Below are positions 6,207 through 7,798 of a stretch of DNA of 7,798 nt, piece by piece. Every line of letters begins with the position of its first letter. Within the stretch, counting starts at the first letter, position 1. The notes under the pieces are model-generated. The model searched no databases. It was not told where the DNA came from and saw only the letters and a list, made by a program, of their open reading frames with translations. Location of the stretch: contig CALFBU010000067.1 in assembly GCA_937951455.1 (NCBI GenBank), forward strand, positions 1 through 7,798. The letters are read 5' to 3'. The position numbers were made by a program, and so were the translations under genes. The stretch is from an uncultured Rhizobiaceae group bacterium. GTDB taxonomy: Bacteria; Pseudomonadota; Alphaproteobacteria; Rhizobiales; Rhizobiaceae.

Positions 6207-7025
6207 ATGCGTGTCCTGTTAAGTATTTTCTTAGTCTGTTTTTTTGCAACGCCTGCTGTCATGGCGCAGTCCACCATTGGTACGGCAGTTGCGGTTGATG
6301 ATCGTGTGACCGGCAATAATGGCAGAAGCATCAAAAACAATTCCAGCATATCTGCGAATGAAAGAATTCGTTCCAACAGTTCAGGCTTGGGGCATTTCAA
6401 ATTCAATGATGGAACAAAACTCGTAGTTGGACCGGGAAGCAATATCGTACTCGATAAATTGGTTTATAATCCAGGTGGCTCCTCTTTCAAAAAATTTGCT
6501 TTAAAATCTAGTGCTGGCGCTACGCGTATTATAACGGGAAACAGCAATGCATCTGCATATGAGATCAGCACGCCTTCAGGCACGCTCGGTATACGCGGCA
6601 CTGCATTTGATATTCAGCACCTGCGAGGGCGTACATATGTCATGCTGATAAACGGAAGAGTTGAGTTCTGTAGTTTTTCAGGAACATGTAAAACGATAAA
6701 ACGTAAGTGCGATTATGTAGTAGTAAACAGAAATGGCAATATCTCTGACCCGGTTCAGCCGAAAGATGGAATTTTTGAAAAACGGGATATGGTCAGGTAT
6801 TTTCCATTTATTGCGGACCAAGGTCCACTTGAACAAGATTTTCGTTTAAGAGTTAAAACATGCGGCCTTTCAGGTGGCACTACACAAGGCTTTAGATCGC
6901 AATCGTCAACAGGTGGAGAAGGTATTGGTGGCGATACAGGTGGCGGCAATACTGGCGGTTCCGATGGAGGCGGTAGAGGTGATGACGGTGGTTTTGGAGG
7001 CTTTGGAGGTGGTACATCCTTCTGA
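6207..7025 (+). CDS. Secreted FecR-domain protein with glycine-rich tail
   Basis: A 272-residue exported protein. A signal peptide (hydrophobic 3-16, then TPAVMA) predicts cleavage between A20 and Q21, so it acts in the periplasm or beyond. Residues about 50-150 match a FecR domain. ERIRSNSSGLGHFKFNDGTKL is followed by VVGPGSNIVLDKLVYNPG, and then by the typical STPSGTLGIRGTAFDI (121-136) and TYVMLINGRVEF (143-154). The mature chain has four cysteines (C155, C161, C168, C219), which could form two disulfides. Residues 236-272 are a low-complexity tail, 21 of 37 being glycine, ending in phenylalanine. It does not have the N-terminal cytoplasmic and membrane segments of a classical FecR anti-sigma factor, and no sigma factor gene is nearby, so iron signalling is not supported. 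The next gene encodes a CHASE2 sensor; FecR/CHASE2 pairs recur in alphaproteobacteria. A partner or ligand-presenting role is inference. Confidence 0.88.
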   Translation: MRVLLSIFLVCFFATPAVMAQSTIGTAVAVDDRVTGNNGRSIKNNSSISANERIRSNSSGLGHFKFNDGTKLVVGPGSNIVLDKLVYNPGGSSFKKFALKSSAGATRIITGNSNASAYEISTPSGTLGIRGTAFDIQHLRGRTYVMLINGRVEFCSFSGTCKTIKRKCDYVVVNRNGNISDPVQPKDGIFEKRDMVRYFPFIADQGPLEQDFRLRVKTCGLSGGTTQGFRSQSSTGGEGIGGDTGGGNTGGSDGGGRGDDGGFGGFGGGTSF

Positions 7026-7087
7026 TGGTTGCGATGCAGGGCATTTAAGCTTGAGACCATAAGCAATACAATCTCGGGCACAGTGTA

Positions 7088-7798
7088 ATGTATCTTTTTA
7101 AAACCCTCTTGAAACCGGCAACTCTGATTGCTCTTTGCCTACTCAGCCTATTGCTTTTTACAAGAGTGCTGGATCCATTTTGGGTGCAGACAATTCGCCT
7201 TTCGACGTTTGATTATTACCAAACTGCAAAGCCCAGAGAATATTCAAAACAGCCGATTGTTATTGTTGATATTGATGAGGAGAGCCTCAGGCAGTATGGC
7301 CAATGGCCTTGGCCCCGAACATTGATTGCAGACATGATCAACGCGATTGCTGAACGCGGCGGCGTTGCCACAGGCTTTGACATTGTATTTTCAGAACCCG
7401 ACAGATTGTCCCCTTCAAACATCGCAAAAGATAACAGCCTGTTACCTTCAGACATACGCGAAAGGTTGCAAAGCCTGCCCGATAATGAAGAAAGCATGGC
7501 ACAAGCCATGAAAAACCACTCGGTAGTTTTGGGGCAGGCAGGGGTTAGAAATTTCAGTGACATTGCAGCCAATCAAAGAGAAATCGGCAGCGTCGGCTTT
7601 GCGCAGGTTGGCGAAGACCCAATTCCCTTTTTAACGCAAAAAAAACTACATGATCTGATACAAAACCAACAAGTGTTAGAAGATGCTGCGACGGGGTCTG
7701 GTATTTTTAATATCAAAGCTGATGTTGATAATGTGGTTCGAAGGGTGCCGTTAGTCGTTTTGGTCAGGGACAAAATCAGGCTGGCACTTTCTGTAGAA
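7088..7798 (+). CDS. CHASE2-domain sensor protein, N-terminal part (3' end outside window)
   Basis: The first 237 codons of a membrane sensor, open to the window edge. A membrane segment (about 8-24, PATLIALCLLSLLLF) follows a short cytoplasmic start. The CHASE2 extracytoplasmic domain follows: RLSTFDYY (37-44), PIVIVDIDEESLRQYGQWPWPR (56-77), GGVATGFDIVFSEPD (91-105), SVVLGQ (145-150), GSVGFAQV (167-174) and VRRVPL (217-222). These segments in this order are hallmarks of CHASE2. In such proteins the domain is normally followed by further membrane helices and a cytoplasmic output, often an adenylate/guanylate cyclase, sometimes a kinase or diguanylate cyclase; the output here is not visible. 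The ATG at 7088 is the only usual start after the in-frame TGA at 7052-7054. No clear Shine-Dalgarno precedes it. The 62-base gap after the FecR gene holds no terminator, so the two genes are probably cotranscribed. Confidence 0.88.
   Translation, partial: MYLFKTLLKPATLIALCLLSLLLFTRVLDPFWVQTIRLSTFDYYQTAKPREYSKQPIVIVDIDEESLRQYGQWPWPRTLIADMINAIAERGGVATGFDIVFSEPDRLSPSNIAKDNSLLPSDIRERLQSLPDNEESMAQAMKNHSVVLGQAGVRNFSDIAANQREIGSVGFAQVGEDPIPFLTQKKLHDLIQNQQVLEDAATGSGIFNIKADVDNVVRRVPLVVLVRDKIRLALSVE

Noticed and set aside
6755..7081. Proline-rich open frame on the - strand
   Set aside because: The PPSPP-type sequence is simply the complement of the glycine-rich tail of the FecR protein.

Overview
The window looks like chromosomal DNA from an alphaproteobacterium, most likely a Hyphomicrobiales (Rhizobiales) member with moderate GC. 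I infer this from the rsmI-yraN-gshB gene order with a penicillin-binding-protein-activator-like lipoprotein gene upstream and divergent, and from the rhizobial character of the pyrophosphatase and RsmI N-termini. The genus cannot be read from the sequence. There are no rRNA or tRNA genes, CRISPR arrays, insertion sequences or phage genes.

Left part (1-1096, + strand): the C-terminal end of a cytochrome P450 cut by the window edge, then a complete family I inorganic pyrophosphatase (ppa). ppa converges on gshB, and their stop codons touch with no base between them.

Middle (1097-4698, - strand): four genes read right to left. They encode a DadA/PuuB-type FAD amine or amino-acid oxidoreductase, RsmI (16S rRNA C1402 2'-O-methyltransferase), a YraN/UPF0102 nuclease-fold protein and glutathione synthetase GshB. 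Overlaps and short gaps suggest one transcription unit. The rsmI frame has no ATG, GTG or TTG start upstream of its conserved SAM-binding N-terminus. It probably starts at an ATC or ATT codon, or carries a start mutation or small sequence error.

Right part (4845-7798, + strand): a divergent lipoprotein of the LpoA-like periplasmic-binding fold, then a secreted FecR-domain protein with a glycine-rich tail, then the N-terminal part of a CHASE2 sensor protein cut by the right edge. The 146-base divergent region (4699-4844) carries two dyad-symmetric elements that look like operators.

Functionally the window combines housekeeping (PPi hydrolysis, ribosome modification, glutathione synthesis) with cell-envelope genes (PBP activator, FecR plus CHASE2 sensing). 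I see no clearly new defence or mobile system. The most unusual points are the rsmI start, the oxidoreductase gene placed between rsmI and the lipoprotein gene, and the FecR/CHASE2 pair.
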